A stretch of DNA of 9,206 nucleotides from Rhodoferax sp. (GTDB lineage: Bacteria > Pseudomonadota > Gammaproteobacteria > Burkholderiales > Burkholderiaceae_C): assembly GCA_028292305.1 (NCBI GenBank), contig JAQGMQ010000547.1, positions 1-9,206 on the forward strand. The letters are read 5' to 3'. A program made the position numbers and the translations under genes. This document shows, one piece after another, positions 1 through 5,654 of this stretch (position 1 is its first letter; every line of letters begins with the position of its first letter). Under the pieces are notes generated by a model, which was given only the letters and a program-made list of their open reading frames with translations, ran no database searches and was not told the origin of the DNA.

Positions 1-2
1 AC

Positions 3-356
3 GTCAAGGATTTTCTGGCGACCGTCGGCGTCGGCCTGACCTCGCAGTACCTGGAGCAGGCCGGCCGCAAGCTGCTGGGCGGCCTGCTCGGCCGCGTCGG
101 CGGCGGGCTGTTGCGCGGCGTGGGGCAGCAGGCGGTCAGCACCGGCATGAGCTTTGCGGCCACCTACGCGTTGGGCCACGTGGCCAAGCGCTATTACGCC
201 GGTGGCCGCAGCTTGTCCACCCAGATGCTGAAGGACGCCTATGCGAGCGTCACCCAGGAAGCGCAGAGCCTGCAGACGCGTCACCTGCCAGCCATGCAGG
301 CGCAGGCGCGCACGCTGGACGCGGGCAAGCTGCTGGCGATGGTGTGTGGCCGCTGA
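3..356 (+). CDS. DUF697 (YcjF-type) family protein, C-terminal part only
   Basis: An open frame runs from the left edge to TGA at 354-356 and gives 117 residues. The real start lies outside the window; the first internal ATG at 111 is not a convincing start because coding continues upstream of it. The visible part has a Gly/Leu-rich amphipathic stretch (GGLLGRVGGGLLRGVG), then an Ala/Tyr segment (ATYALGHVAKRYYAGG), then a helical tail. I read this as the end of a DUF697 domain, a membrane-associated domain often found next to or fused to small GTPase domains. The family call rests on the pattern alone and the GTPase part, if any, cannot be seen. The next gene starts 44 bp downstream and seems to have its own promoter, so this is probably the end of a separate unit. 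Confidence 0.6.
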   Translation, partial: VKDFLATVGVGLTSQYLEQAGRKLLGGLLGRVGGGLLRGVGQQAVSTGMSFAATYALGHVAKRYYAGGRSLSTQMLKDAYASVTQEAQSLQTRHLPAMQAQARTLDAGKLLAMVCGR

Positions 357-388
357 ATCCCACCAGCGGCCTGGCGCGCGCCGTCGGC

Positions 389-394
389 CATAAT
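389..394 (+). promoter_or_regulatory. Candidate -10 element of the DUF2946 gene
   Basis: CATAAT differs from the sigma-70 consensus TATAAT at one position. It sits 6 nt before the ATG at 401, so transcription would begin at or next to the start codon. No convincing -35 element is visible 16-18 bp upstream and no Shine-Dalgarno sequence precedes the ATG. The hexamer lies inside a short inverted repeat, CGGCC at 385-389 and GGCCG at 396-400, which could be an operator half-site pair or chance in GC-rich DNA. Confidence 0.4.
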
Positions 395-400
395 CGGCCG

Positions 401-772
401 ATGCACCGCCTGGCCCACCCCCACAGCCTTGCCCGCCGCCTCGTGCGCTGGGTGCTGTTGTGCTTCGCGCTGTCGCTCACCGCCGCCATCGCCTCACCGC
501 TGGTGCGGCCGCAGGCGATGGAGCTGGTGTGTTCCAGCGCGGGTTCGGTGAAGCTGGTGATGAAGTCGGCTGATGGCGGCCAGGCCGCAGCGGGCCATCT
601 GCTCGATTGCCCTTTGTGCGTGGCGCTGAACGCACCGCCGCCGCCCAACCTCTCGCTGCGTGCCGAGCCGGCCCAGCCGCTCGCGCATGTGCTGCGCAGC
701 ATCCCGTCGGCCCACATCGCGGCGCTGACGGCCGCGCCACCGCCTGGGCGCGGGCCCCCCGTCGTCTCCTGA
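401..772 (+). CDS. DUF2946 family protein with CPLC motif, first gene of copper cluster
   Basis: 123 aa. The start at 401 was chosen over an in-frame ATG at 344 because 344 lies inside the previous gene, and because 401 puts a basic N-terminus (residues 1-16) directly before a hydrophobic signal or anchor segment (17-32). Then follow M40, C44 and, after a polar stretch, H66 with the C70-P-L-C73 pair. The C-terminus is Ala/Pro-rich and ends near a GRGPP motif. DUF2946 proteins are small exported or membrane-anchored proteins of uncertain function, often found beside copper genes; their Met, His and Cys residues suit metal binding. The neighbours (YcnI-like and PCu(A)C) support a copper role, but this is inferred from context. 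A candidate -10 box directly before the ATG suggests a leaderless message. Confidence 0.75.
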   Translation: MHRLAHPHSLARRLVRWVLLCFALSLTAAIASPLVRPQAMELVCSSAGSVKLVMKSADGGQAAAGHLLDCPLCVALNAPPPPNLSLRAEPAQPLAHVLRSIPSAHIAALTAAPPPGRGPPVVS

Positions 773-827
773 AGTCTTGAACGCTCCCGCCGTGCACGAC
801 CCCCGTGCGCCGGCGGATTCGATACTT

Positions 828-862
828 GGCGCCACCTGGCGCCGGCGTGGCCTTCCGCCACG
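828..862 (+). promoter_or_regulatory. Two tandem hairpins ahead of the YcnI-like gene
   Basis: The 106-bp gap between the DUF2946 and YcnI-like genes holds two adjacent inverted repeats. The first is GGCGCC (828-833), loop ACCT, GGCGCC (838-843). The second is CGTGGC (846-851), loop CTTCC, GCCACG (857-862), which can be lengthened by two G-U pairs. Neither is followed by a T run, so they are not standard intrinsic terminators. They could pause or attenuate transcription, or set processing and stability of the downstream message. The second ends 16 nt before the ATG at 879. Confidence 0.4.
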
Positions 863-878
863 TTCACTGGATACGACC

Positions 879-1427
879 ATGACCTCTTTTCCTGTTTCCA
901 AGTTCGCCGCCGCATGCGCCATCTCCGCTGCCGCCTCCGCCGCTTTCGCCCACGTTTCGCTCGATGAGCCCGCGGCGCTGGCCAACAACGGCTACCGCGC
1001 CGTGTTCAATGTGGGCCATGGCTGCGACGGCTCGCCCACCAAGGCGATCCGCGTGTCGATCCCGGCTGGTTTTCGCGGGGCCAAGCCGCTGCCCAAGGCC
1101 GGCTGGGTGTTGTCCACGCAGGTCGGCAAACTCGACAAGCCCTACACCAGCCACGGCCAGGCGGTCACCGAGGGCGTGGTCGAAATCACCTGGACCGCCG
1201 CGGCCCGCGAGAACTTCTTGCCCGACGCCTATTTCGACGAATTCGTGCTGCGCGGCAGCCTCTCGGATGCAGCGGGGCCGCTGTGGTTCAAGGTGCTGCA
1301 GAGCTGCGAAACCGGCGCCGTCGACTGGGCGCAGATCCCCGCTTCCGGCACGTCGACCAAGGGGCTCAAGAGCCCGGCCGCGCTGCTGGAAGTGATTCCG
1401 TCCGAAGCCGTCGGCCACCAACATTGA
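879..1427 (+). CDS. YcnI-like copper-binding protein (DUF1775)
   Basis: 182 aa. Residues 1-24 are a signal peptide ending AFA, so the mature protein would start at H25 (HVSLDEP). In the YcnI family this exported N-terminal histidine is a Cu(II) ligand. Other family hallmarks are visible: HGCDGSPT at 47-54, a Lys/Pro segment near 70-75 followed by GW, EITW at 102-105, DEFVLRG at 120-126, and C143, which could form a disulfide with C49. The protein ends in HQH. The frame could open at a TTG at 777, but the ATG at 879 gives the signal peptide directly. There is no strong ribosome-binding site, only a weak TGGAT about 7 nt upstream. The role is periplasmic copper binding, probably passing copper to or from the PCu(A)C protein encoded 19 bp downstream. 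Confidence 0.9.
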   Translation: MTSFPVSKFAAACAISAAASAAFAHVSLDEPAALANNGYRAVFNVGHGCDGSPTKAIRVSIPAGFRGAKPLPKAGWVLSTQVGKLDKPYTSHGQAVTEGVVEITWTAAARENFLPDAYFDEFVLRGSLSDAAGPLWFKVLQSCETGAVDWAQIPASGTSTKGLKSPAALLEVIPSEAVGHQH

Positions 1428-1446
1428 AACCATAGAGATTCACACC

Positions 1447-1923
1447 ATGAACATGTACCGATTCAAATGGATGGCCGCCGCGCTGGCCTTGGCCAGCGGC
1501 TCCCTGCTTGCACAGACCGTCGAGGTGAAAGACGCCTGGGTACGCACCACCGTGCAGGGCCAGAAGGGCACCGGCGCCTTCATGAAGATCACGGCCAAGG
1601 AGGGGACGCGCCTGGTCGGCGTGTCCACTCCCATCGCCGGCATTGCCGAGGTCCACGAGATGAAGATGGAAGGCGACGTGATGCGCATGCGTGCCGTGCC
1701 CGCGCTCGACCTGCCCGCGGGCACCACGGTCGAGCTCAAGCCCGGTGGCTTCCACGTGATGCTGATGGACCTGAAAACCGCTTTGCCCAAAGACAGCACC
1801 GTGCCGATGACACTGCTGTTCAAGGACGCGCAAGGTGTGCAAAGCCAGCTGCAGCTCAAGCTGCCCGTGGCCACCAGCGCACCGGGCGGTGCCGCGTCGG
1901 CACAGGACCCGCACAAGCATTGA
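1447..1923 (+). CDS. PCu(A)C-family periplasmic copper chaperone
   Basis: 158 aa. A signal peptide covers residues 1-23 (LLAQ near its end). The Cu(I) site of this family, H-X10-M-X21-H-X-M, is matched exactly by H70, M81, H103 and M105. The usual flanking motifs also fit: DAWVR at 29-33, AFMKI at 45-49, VHEM at 69-72 and PGGFHVMLMDLK at 99-110. PCu(A)C proteins carry copper in the periplasm, in studied cases to the CuA or CuB centres of cytochrome oxidases. The C-terminal extension after about residue 145 ends DPHKH and could be an extra metal-binding tail. It lies 19 bp after the YcnI-like gene, so the two are very likely co-transcribed. A weak AGAGA (1434-1438) precedes the ATG. Confidence 0.92.
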   Translation: MNMYRFKWMAAALALASGSLLAQTVEVKDAWVRTTVQGQKGTGAFMKITAKEGTRLVGVSTPIAGIAEVHEMKMEGDVMRMRAVPALDLPAGTTVELKPGGFHVMLMDLKTALPKDSTVPMTLLFKDAQGVQSQLQLKLPVATSAPGGAASAQDPHKH

Positions 1924-1964
1924 GGCGCTCGCGAGCCGCAAGGCCAATGGGTGAGGCCGGTGGG

Positions 1965-1990
1965 CTGGGCAAGCGCGCGAAGCTTGCCAG
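1965..1990 (+). terminator. Hairpin after the copper genes, possible terminator
   Basis: GGCAAGC (1968-1974) pairs with GCTTGCC (1982-1988) across a 7-nt loop, and two further pairs (CT/AG) are possible past a single bulged G. There is no T run after it, so if it stops transcription it may act with Rho or only protect the 3' end. A 10-bp palindrome, GCTCGCGAGC at 1927-1936, sits just after the stop codon. The position between the copper genes and phaM fits a transcript boundary. Confidence 0.4.
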
Positions 1991-1997
1991 GGGCGCA

Positions 1998-2026
1998 TTG
2001 GAGTAAGCTGTTACGTCAAAATAAAA
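1998..2026 (+). promoter_or_regulatory. Weak candidate promoter for phaM
   Basis: TTGGAG at 1998-2003 and ATAAAA at 2021-2026 are separated by 17 bp. Only the TTG of the -35 matches consensus well. The stretch 2015-2030 is distinctly AT-richer than its surroundings. A message starting near 2033 would leave a short leader carrying the ribosome-binding site GGAGA at 2044-2048. Confidence 0.3.
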
Positions 2027-2056
2027 GTTCAGCCACCTTCACTGGAGACAAGCCAC

Positions 2057-2800
2057 ATGAGCGATTCCCCCAACTTCGACTTCAGCAAATTCGTGCCCGG
2101 TTTCGATTTTCTGCAGAACCTGACCAAGGGCGCGGCGCAGAAGCTGCCGCAGATGCCGAAGCTCGGCGGTTGGGTGGCGCCGACCATCAACGTGGAAGAG
2201 CTCGACAAGCGCATCGACGAGCTGAAGGCCGTGCAGTTCTGGCTCGACCAGAACGCCACCGCGCTGAAGGCCACCATCCAGGCGCTGGAAGTGCAGAAGA
2301 TGACCCTGGCTACCCTGCAGGGCATGAACTTCAGCATGGGCGACCTGGCCGATGCCTTCAAGATCAAGACGCCGGCGCCGTCCGCTGCGTCGGCAGCGCC
2401 GAAGGCCCCCGAACCGGCGCAGGCGCCCGCTGCCGCAGAAGCGCCCGGTGACAAGACTGAAGAGGCCGACACGGCCGCGGCCAACGGCAAGGCAACCGGC
2501 GTCGTCGACCCGCTGCAGTGGTGGAATTCGCTGACCACGCAGTTCCAGCAGATCGCCGCCAGTGCCATGAAGGACGTCACTTCCAAGACCGCTGCCGACA
2601 CCAGCAAGGCCGCGGACTTCGCCAAAGAGGCCTTCAAGAAGGCCGAAGAATTTGCCAAGGTGGCGACCAAGCCGCTGGCTGTGGTGGCCACGCCGGCACC
2701 CAAGGCCGCCAAGCCGGCCACGGGTGCTGCAGCCAAGAAAACGCCGGCCCGCAAGCCGGCCACCAAGTCCAGCGCCGCCGCCAAGAAGCGACCGCGCTAG
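2057..2800 (+). CDS. phaM: PhaM-like polyhydroxyalkanoate granule regulatory protein
   Basis: 247 aa. The start is set by GGAGA at 2044-2048, 8 nt before the ATG. Domains in order: an N-terminal aromatic motif (FDFSKFVPGFDFLQ, 7-20); a helical, probably coiled-coil region (about 42-100, with TINVEELDKRIDELKAVQFW) typical of the family; a Pro/Ala/Glu linker (about 105-148); a second amphipathic patch beginning DPLQWWNSL (151-159); and a Lys/Ala-rich tail (about 185-247) with repeated KKTPARKPATK-type units, like histone H1. In Ralstonia eutropha, PhaM activates PHB synthase, binds DNA through such a tail and helps share granules between daughter cells. The layout here matches that protein, although no other pha gene is in the window. 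A generic phasin is the alternative, but the basic tail favours PhaM. The downstream FIST gene begins 39 bp later. Confidence 0.8.
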   Translation: MSDSPNFDFSKFVPGFDFLQNLTKGAAQKLPQMPKLGGWVAPTINVEELDKRIDELKAVQFWLDQNATALKATIQALEVQKMTLATLQGMNFSMGDLADAFKIKTPAPSAASAAPKAPEPAQAPAAAEAPGDKTEEADTAAANGKATGVVDPLQWWNSLTTQFQQIAASAMKDVTSKTAADTSKAADFAKEAFKKAEEFAKVATKPLAVVATPAPKAAKPATGAAAKKTPARKPATKSSAAAKKRPR

Positions 2801-2829
2801 CCCCCATCCTTGTTGAGCAGAGACCCTGC

Positions 2830-2833
2830 GGAG
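2830..2833 (+). promoter_or_regulatory. Ribosome-binding site fixing the FIST gene start
   Basis: GGAG lies 6 nt before the ATG at 2840. It supports that start rather than an in-frame TTG at 2810, which has no such site. Confidence 0.6.
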
Positions 2834-2839
2834 CCGCCC

Positions 2840-4102
2840 ATGAAACTCTTCCCCTATGGCCACGCAACGCATCCGCAGTGGCGCATGGCCGCCGGGCTGG
2901 TGCTGGCGCAATTGCGCGCCCACATGGCCTTGCCCGACTACGCAAGCGCGCCCACGCTGGCCCTGCTCTACATCACCGACCACTATGCGCTGGAGGCCCA
3001 GGAAATCCTCGACCACCTGAGCGCCGAGCTGCCCGAGGTGACCGACTGGTCGGGCACGGTGGGCGTGGGCATCGCCACCAACAACGCCGAATACTTCGAC
3101 GAACCCGCCATGGCCGTGATGCTGTGCGGCCTGCCGAGCGACCAGTACCGCGTGTTCTCCGGCGTGGCGCCGCTGGGCATCGGCTTCGAGGCGCACACGG
3201 CCCTGGTGCATGCGGACGCCAGCACGCCCGATGTGGTTGGCCTGATCGCCGAGATGGCGTTGCGCACCGACACCGGCTACCTGTTCGGCGGCCTGGCCTC
3301 GAGCCGCGCCAAGGCCGTGCAGTTCGCCGTGGGTGGCAACGGCAACATCAAGGGCCACGGCGCCGCGCGCGGTGTCTTCAGCGGAGGACTCAGTGGCGTG
3401 GCCTTTGGCGAAGGCGTGCGGCTGGTGTCGCGTGTGACCCAGGGCTGCCAGCCGATCGCGCCAGTGCGCAGTGTCACTGCCGTTGAGGGGAACGTGGTGA
3501 CCATGCTCGACGACGAGCCCGCGCTGGCGGTGCTGATGCGCGATCTCGGCGCCACGCTCGAGCAGCCACGCGAGGCCCTGGCCCGCGTCCGTTCCACCCT
3601 GGTCGGCCTGATGCCCGCGCAAGGCACGCCGGGCAGCGACGCCGTGGCCCGCAGCGGCAGTTTCGGCAGCGACGTGGTGGTGCGGCACATCATCGGGCTC
3701 GACCCGGGGCGCCAGGGCGTGGCATTGGCCGAAGCGGTGGAGGCCGGCACGCGCATGGCGTTCTGCCAGCGCAACATGGCGGCCGCGCGTGCCGACCTGG
3801 TGCGCATCTGTGCCGAGATCCGTGAAGAGCTGGAGCCCGAGGAAATGCCGATCGAGGCCGCCACCGCCCTGGCCGCGCCCGAGGCCGAGTCGGCGCCGCA
3901 CCCGGCGCGGCGCATGGCCGGGGCCGTGTATGTGAGCTGCGCCGGCCGTGGCGGCCCGCACTTCGGTGGCCCGAGCGCCGAGATGCAGATCGTGCGCCGT
4001 GCGTTGGGCGACGTGCCGCTGGTGGGCTTCTTCGCGGGCGGAGAAATCGCGCGCAACCACCTCTATGGCTACACCGGCGTGTTGACCGTCTTCACCGCGT
4101 AG
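2840..4102 (+). CDS. FIST domain protein (FIST_N plus FIST_C), no fused output domain
   Basis: 420 aa, no signal peptide, so probably cytoplasmic. The N-terminal FIST_N region spans about 38-230 and includes the GTVGVGIAT turn (72-80), the FGEGV motif (189-193), GCQPI (202-206) and the segment SVTAVEGNVVTMLDDEPALAV. The FIST_C region spans about 235-408 and includes VSCAGRG (365-371), HFGGPSAEM and the family's closing signature PLVGFFAGGEI (393-403), then YTGVLTVF. FIST domains are proposed small-ligand sensors, possibly for amino acids or similar compounds, and are often fused to signalling domains; none is present here, so the partner is unknown. An acidic, Ala-rich insert lies at about 328-352. 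It follows phaM by 39 bp on the same strand and may share its transcript. Confidence 0.87.
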   Translation: MKLFPYGHATHPQWRMAAGLVLAQLRAHMALPDYASAPTLALLYITDHYALEAQEILDHLSAELPEVTDWSGTVGVGIATNNAEYFDEPAMAVMLCGLPSDQYRVFSGVAPLGIGFEAHTALVHADASTPDVVGLIAEMALRTDTGYLFGGLASSRAKAVQFAVGGNGNIKGHGAARGVFSGGLSGVAFGEGVRLVSRVTQGCQPIAPVRSVTAVEGNVVTMLDDEPALAVLMRDLGATLEQPREALARVRSTLVGLMPAQGTPGSDAVARSGSFGSDVVVRHIIGLDPGRQGVALAEAVEAGTRMAFCQRNMAAARADLVRICAEIREELEPEEMPIEAATALAAPEAESAPHPARRMAGAVYVSCAGRGGPHFGGPSAEMQIVRRALGDVPLVGFFAGGEIARNHLYGYTGVLTVFTA

Positions 4103-4114
4103 CCTGGTTCGGCC

Positions 4115-4129
4115 GCGGAAGGCTTCCGC
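4115..4129. terminator. Compact hairpin between convergent genes, possible bidirectional terminator
   Basis: GCGGAA (4115-4120) and TTCCGC (4124-4129) form a 6-bp stem around GGC. It fills the 30-bp gap between the FIST stop (4102) and the stop of the minus-strand gene (4133). On the + strand it is followed by AAACTAC rather than a T run; read on the minus strand it is followed by CGAACC. Position, more than sequence, suggests a shared terminator. Confidence 0.45.
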
Positions 4130-4132
4130 AAA

Positions 4133-4639
4133 CTACAGCGTCGACGCGTCGCGCAGCACCGTCGGCTTGTAGATGATGCGGATCGCGCACGACCCGGCGG
4201 AGGCTTGCAGGTGGGCCGACACATCGGCGTCACCCACCGTGCCGAACGCGTCCAGGCCCTGCGGCGCAAACCCTGCCGAGCCCGCGCCGTATTGCAAACC
4301 GGTAGCGCTCACCACGGCGCCGAACTCGCCCTGTTGCGTGCAGGGCGGTGCGGCATCGGCCCGCAGTTGCTCGATGCGCTGCACGCGTTGCCCCTGGAAG
4401 AAAAACGTGGTTTCAAAAGCCAGGCCGGCCACCTGTGTATCGGTCAGCCGCCACTGGCCTCGGAGGCCGTGTGGCGCCACCACCGGGTGCGCCATGCGTT
4501 GCAGCGCGGGGTAGGCGGCCTGCAGTTCGGCCAGCGTCATGCCCAGCGGCGCGGCATCGGCTGCCGGCTCGGCGTGCGCCAGGGTGCCGACACCCATGGA
4601 AAAAGCCAGCAGGGCGCTGGCCAGGTTGAATCGAAACAT
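4133..4639 (-). CDS. Secreted protein of unknown function
   Basis: 168 aa; I do not recognise the family. Residues 1-23 form a clear signal peptide (MFRFNLASALLAFSMGVG, cleavage after AHA), so the product is periplasmic or secreted. The mature part begins with an acidic Ala-rich stretch, then LGMTLAELQAAYPAL (32-46), which resembles the G-M-x-x-x-E/D-L-x-x-x-P opening of small BamE-like or lipoprotein-type folds, although no lipobox Cys is present. A middle section GLRGQWRLTDTQVAGL (58-73) is followed by ETTFFFQGQRVQRIEQ (76-91), consistent with beta strands. Two cysteines, C100 and C151, could form a disulfide. Codon use looks like that of its neighbours. It is 85 bp downstream of the outer-membrane protein gene on the same strand and may be read from the same transcript. 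A TATCAT at 4684-4679 (minus strand) could be its own -10 element. Confidence 0.75.
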   Translation of the reverse strand: MFRFNLASALLAFSMGVGTLAHAEPAADAAPLGMTLAELQAAYPALQRMAHPVVAPHGLRGQWRLTDTQVAGLAFETTFFFQGQRVQRIEQLRADAAPPCTQQGEFGAVVSATGLQYGAGSAGFAPQGLDAFGTVGDADVSAHLQASAGSCAIRIIYKPTVLRDASTL

Positions 4640-4724
4640 CGGTCGCGGTGGGCCAGAGGCCGGGCTGGAAAGCAGCGAATGATAGATGCCCGCTTTTCCC
4701 GACCCGGCCGAAGGGGCTTGGGCG

Positions 4725-5390
4725 TTACATGAAGTGGTAACGCAGGCCCACGTTGAACTGGTTCACCGCGCTGCGCCCGGTGCCTGCATCACCCACGTGG
4801 TTGAAACGGTTGTATTCGATCACCGTGTCGACGTTCTTGTTGATCGCGTAGCTCGCGCCTGCGCCCAGCACCAGCGAGGTGTTGTCATCCGATGCCGACA
4901 CGGCCGTGCTGCCGCCGACGTTGGACGCCAGGTCGAACTTGGTGTGGAACTGCTCCACCCCCACGCGGCCATAGACCGACAGTTTCTGGTCGATCGGGAA
5001 AATGCCCACCGCATGCACACCCAGGCCGTTGGCCTTCCAGTGGCCGCTGGCCGTGTCGCCATTGGGTGACGTGATGGTCGAGTTCACGTCGTGCGAGGCG
5101 ATGTGGTCGTAGCTGGCTTCCAGCGCGAAGTTCGGCGTGAACTTGTAGCCCAGGCGCAGACTCGGGTCGGTGCTCGACTTGTCGGCCCCGCTGTTGGAGG
5201 CGATGCCCTGGCTGGCCAGGCCCGAATCGATCTTGCCGCCCAGATCGGCGGTGCGGTTCACGGAGATGTTGCCGCCGATGTAGAGGTCGGGCACCGAAGG
5301 ACCCGCGGCAAAAGCCACGGGTGCGATGAGTCCCAGACCCAAAGTCAAAATGCCTGCCGAGGTCAGAACCCGGCCCAATTTCTTCTTCAT
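4725..5390 (-). CDS. Outer-membrane beta-barrel protein (OmpA-barrel/OmpW-like, 8 strands)
   Basis: 221 aa. A signal peptide covers residues 1-28 (MKKKLGR, a long hydrophobic core, AFA). The mature protein shows alternating strands with aromatic ends: DLYIGGNISVNR (35-46), SLRLGYKFTPNFALEASYDHI (split over 77-97), GLGVHAVGIFPI (122-133), LSVYGRVGVEQFHTKF (137-152), TSLVLGAGASYAI (171-183), VDTVIEYNRF (187-196) and QFNVGLRYHF (211-220). That suits an 8-stranded barrel in the outer membrane. The start is fixed by AGGAG 5 nt upstream; an in-frame ATG at 5513 would add 41 residues ahead of the signal peptide and is rejected. The last residue is Met after the usual terminal aromatic residue. Substrate or ligand cannot be inferred. 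Its leader carries a 26-bp perfect palindrome. Confidence 0.87.
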   Translation of the reverse strand: MKKKLGRVLTSAGILTLGLGLIAPVAFAAGPSVPDLYIGGNISVNRTADLGGKIDSGLASQGIASNSGADKSSTDPSLRLGYKFTPNFALEASYDHIASHDVNSTITSPNGDTASGHWKANGLGVHAVGIFPIDQKLSVYGRVGVEQFHTKFDLASNVGGSTAVSASDDNTSLVLGAGASYAINKNVDTVIEYNRFNHVGDAGTGRSAVNQFNVGLRYHFM

Positions 5391-5395
5391 GAAAA

Positions 5396-5400
5396 CTCCT
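5396..5400 (-). promoter_or_regulatory. Strong ribosome-binding site of the outer-membrane protein gene
   Basis: On the minus strand AGGAG is followed by TTTTC and the ATG at 5390. It is among the best Shine-Dalgarno matches in the window and decides the start of the beta-barrel gene. Confidence 0.85.
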
Positions 5401-5419
5401 GGCGCGTCTGCGCAAATGG

Positions 5420-5445
5420 GGCGTGGCCAAAATTTTGGCCACGCC
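5420..5445. repeat. 26-bp perfect palindrome in the outer-membrane protein gene leader
   Basis: The half-site GGCGTGGCCAAAA is followed at once by its exact reverse complement. The centre lies between 5432 and 5433. It ends 20 bp before the ribosome-binding site of the beta-barrel gene. As RNA it could fold into a stem of about 11 bp with an AAUU loop; as DNA it is a good dimer-binding site. It could also be one copy of a dispersed intergenic repeat. No gene overlaps it. Confidence 0.85.
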
Positions 5446-5447
5446 GT

Positions 5448-5477
5448 CCCGGCCAGCGCTGGCGGGGTTCGGCCGGG
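5448..5477. repeat. GC-rich inverted repeats next to the 26-bp palindrome
   Basis: CCCGGCC (5448-5454) can pair with GGCCGGG (5471-5477). Alternatively GCCAGCGCTGGC (5452-5463) is itself a 12-bp perfect palindrome. The two folds exclude each other. Together with the larger palindrome just 2 bp away they make a 58-bp structured block (5420-5477) in the leader of the minus-strand outer-membrane gene. Confidence 0.5.
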
Positions 5478-5633
5478 GAAACCAACCTTGCCTTCGGTGT
5501 CGATGCGAGGCATCCAGCGCAGGTCGATTACAGGAGTGCCACGCGAAGCCGAGGTAGCGTAGCCGTAAAGCGGTGGTAAAGAAATCGACGGGCTGTATCG
5601 CTGCCACGGCGAAAGCCTTGCCTGGCTAATTCA

Positions 5634-5647
5634 ATCAAACGTTTGAT
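5634..5647. promoter_or_regulatory. 14-bp perfect palindrome, candidate operator of the TetR-type regulator
   Basis: ATCAAACGTTTGAT is perfectly symmetric about 5640/5641. It lies 22 bp before the regulator's ATG and overlaps where the -35 element and spacer of that gene's promoter should be. Size, symmetry and place fit autorepression by the TetR-family protein encoded at 5669. Binding is inferred, not shown. No second full copy was seen upstream of the other genes in the window. Confidence 0.65.
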
Positions 5648-5654
5648 GTTGTGC

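Noticed and set aside
777..878. TTG start giving a 34-residue extension of the YcnI-like protein
   Set aside because: The ATG at 879 begins a normal signal peptide; the extension would bury it and crosses two hairpins.
2039..4060. A 673-codon open frame on the minus strand opposite phaM and the FIST gene
   Set aside because: It is rich in Arg, His and Gly with no recognisable domain, and it lies wholly opposite two well-supported genes. Long antisense frames are common in GC-rich DNA.
4640..4724. Terminator between the outer-membrane and secreted protein genes
   Set aside because: The GC-rich gap offers only short, imperfect pairings and no T run in the minus-strand direction; not firm enough to call.
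5391..5513. 41-residue N-terminal extension of the outer-membrane protein
   Set aside because: A strong AGGAG lies just before the ATG at 5390, and the extension would precede the signal peptide and run through the 26-bp palindrome.
5514..5633. Possible small gene in the divergent intergenic region
   Set aside because: Short frames exist on both strands, but none has a ribosome-binding site, domain or believable composition. I see no gene here.
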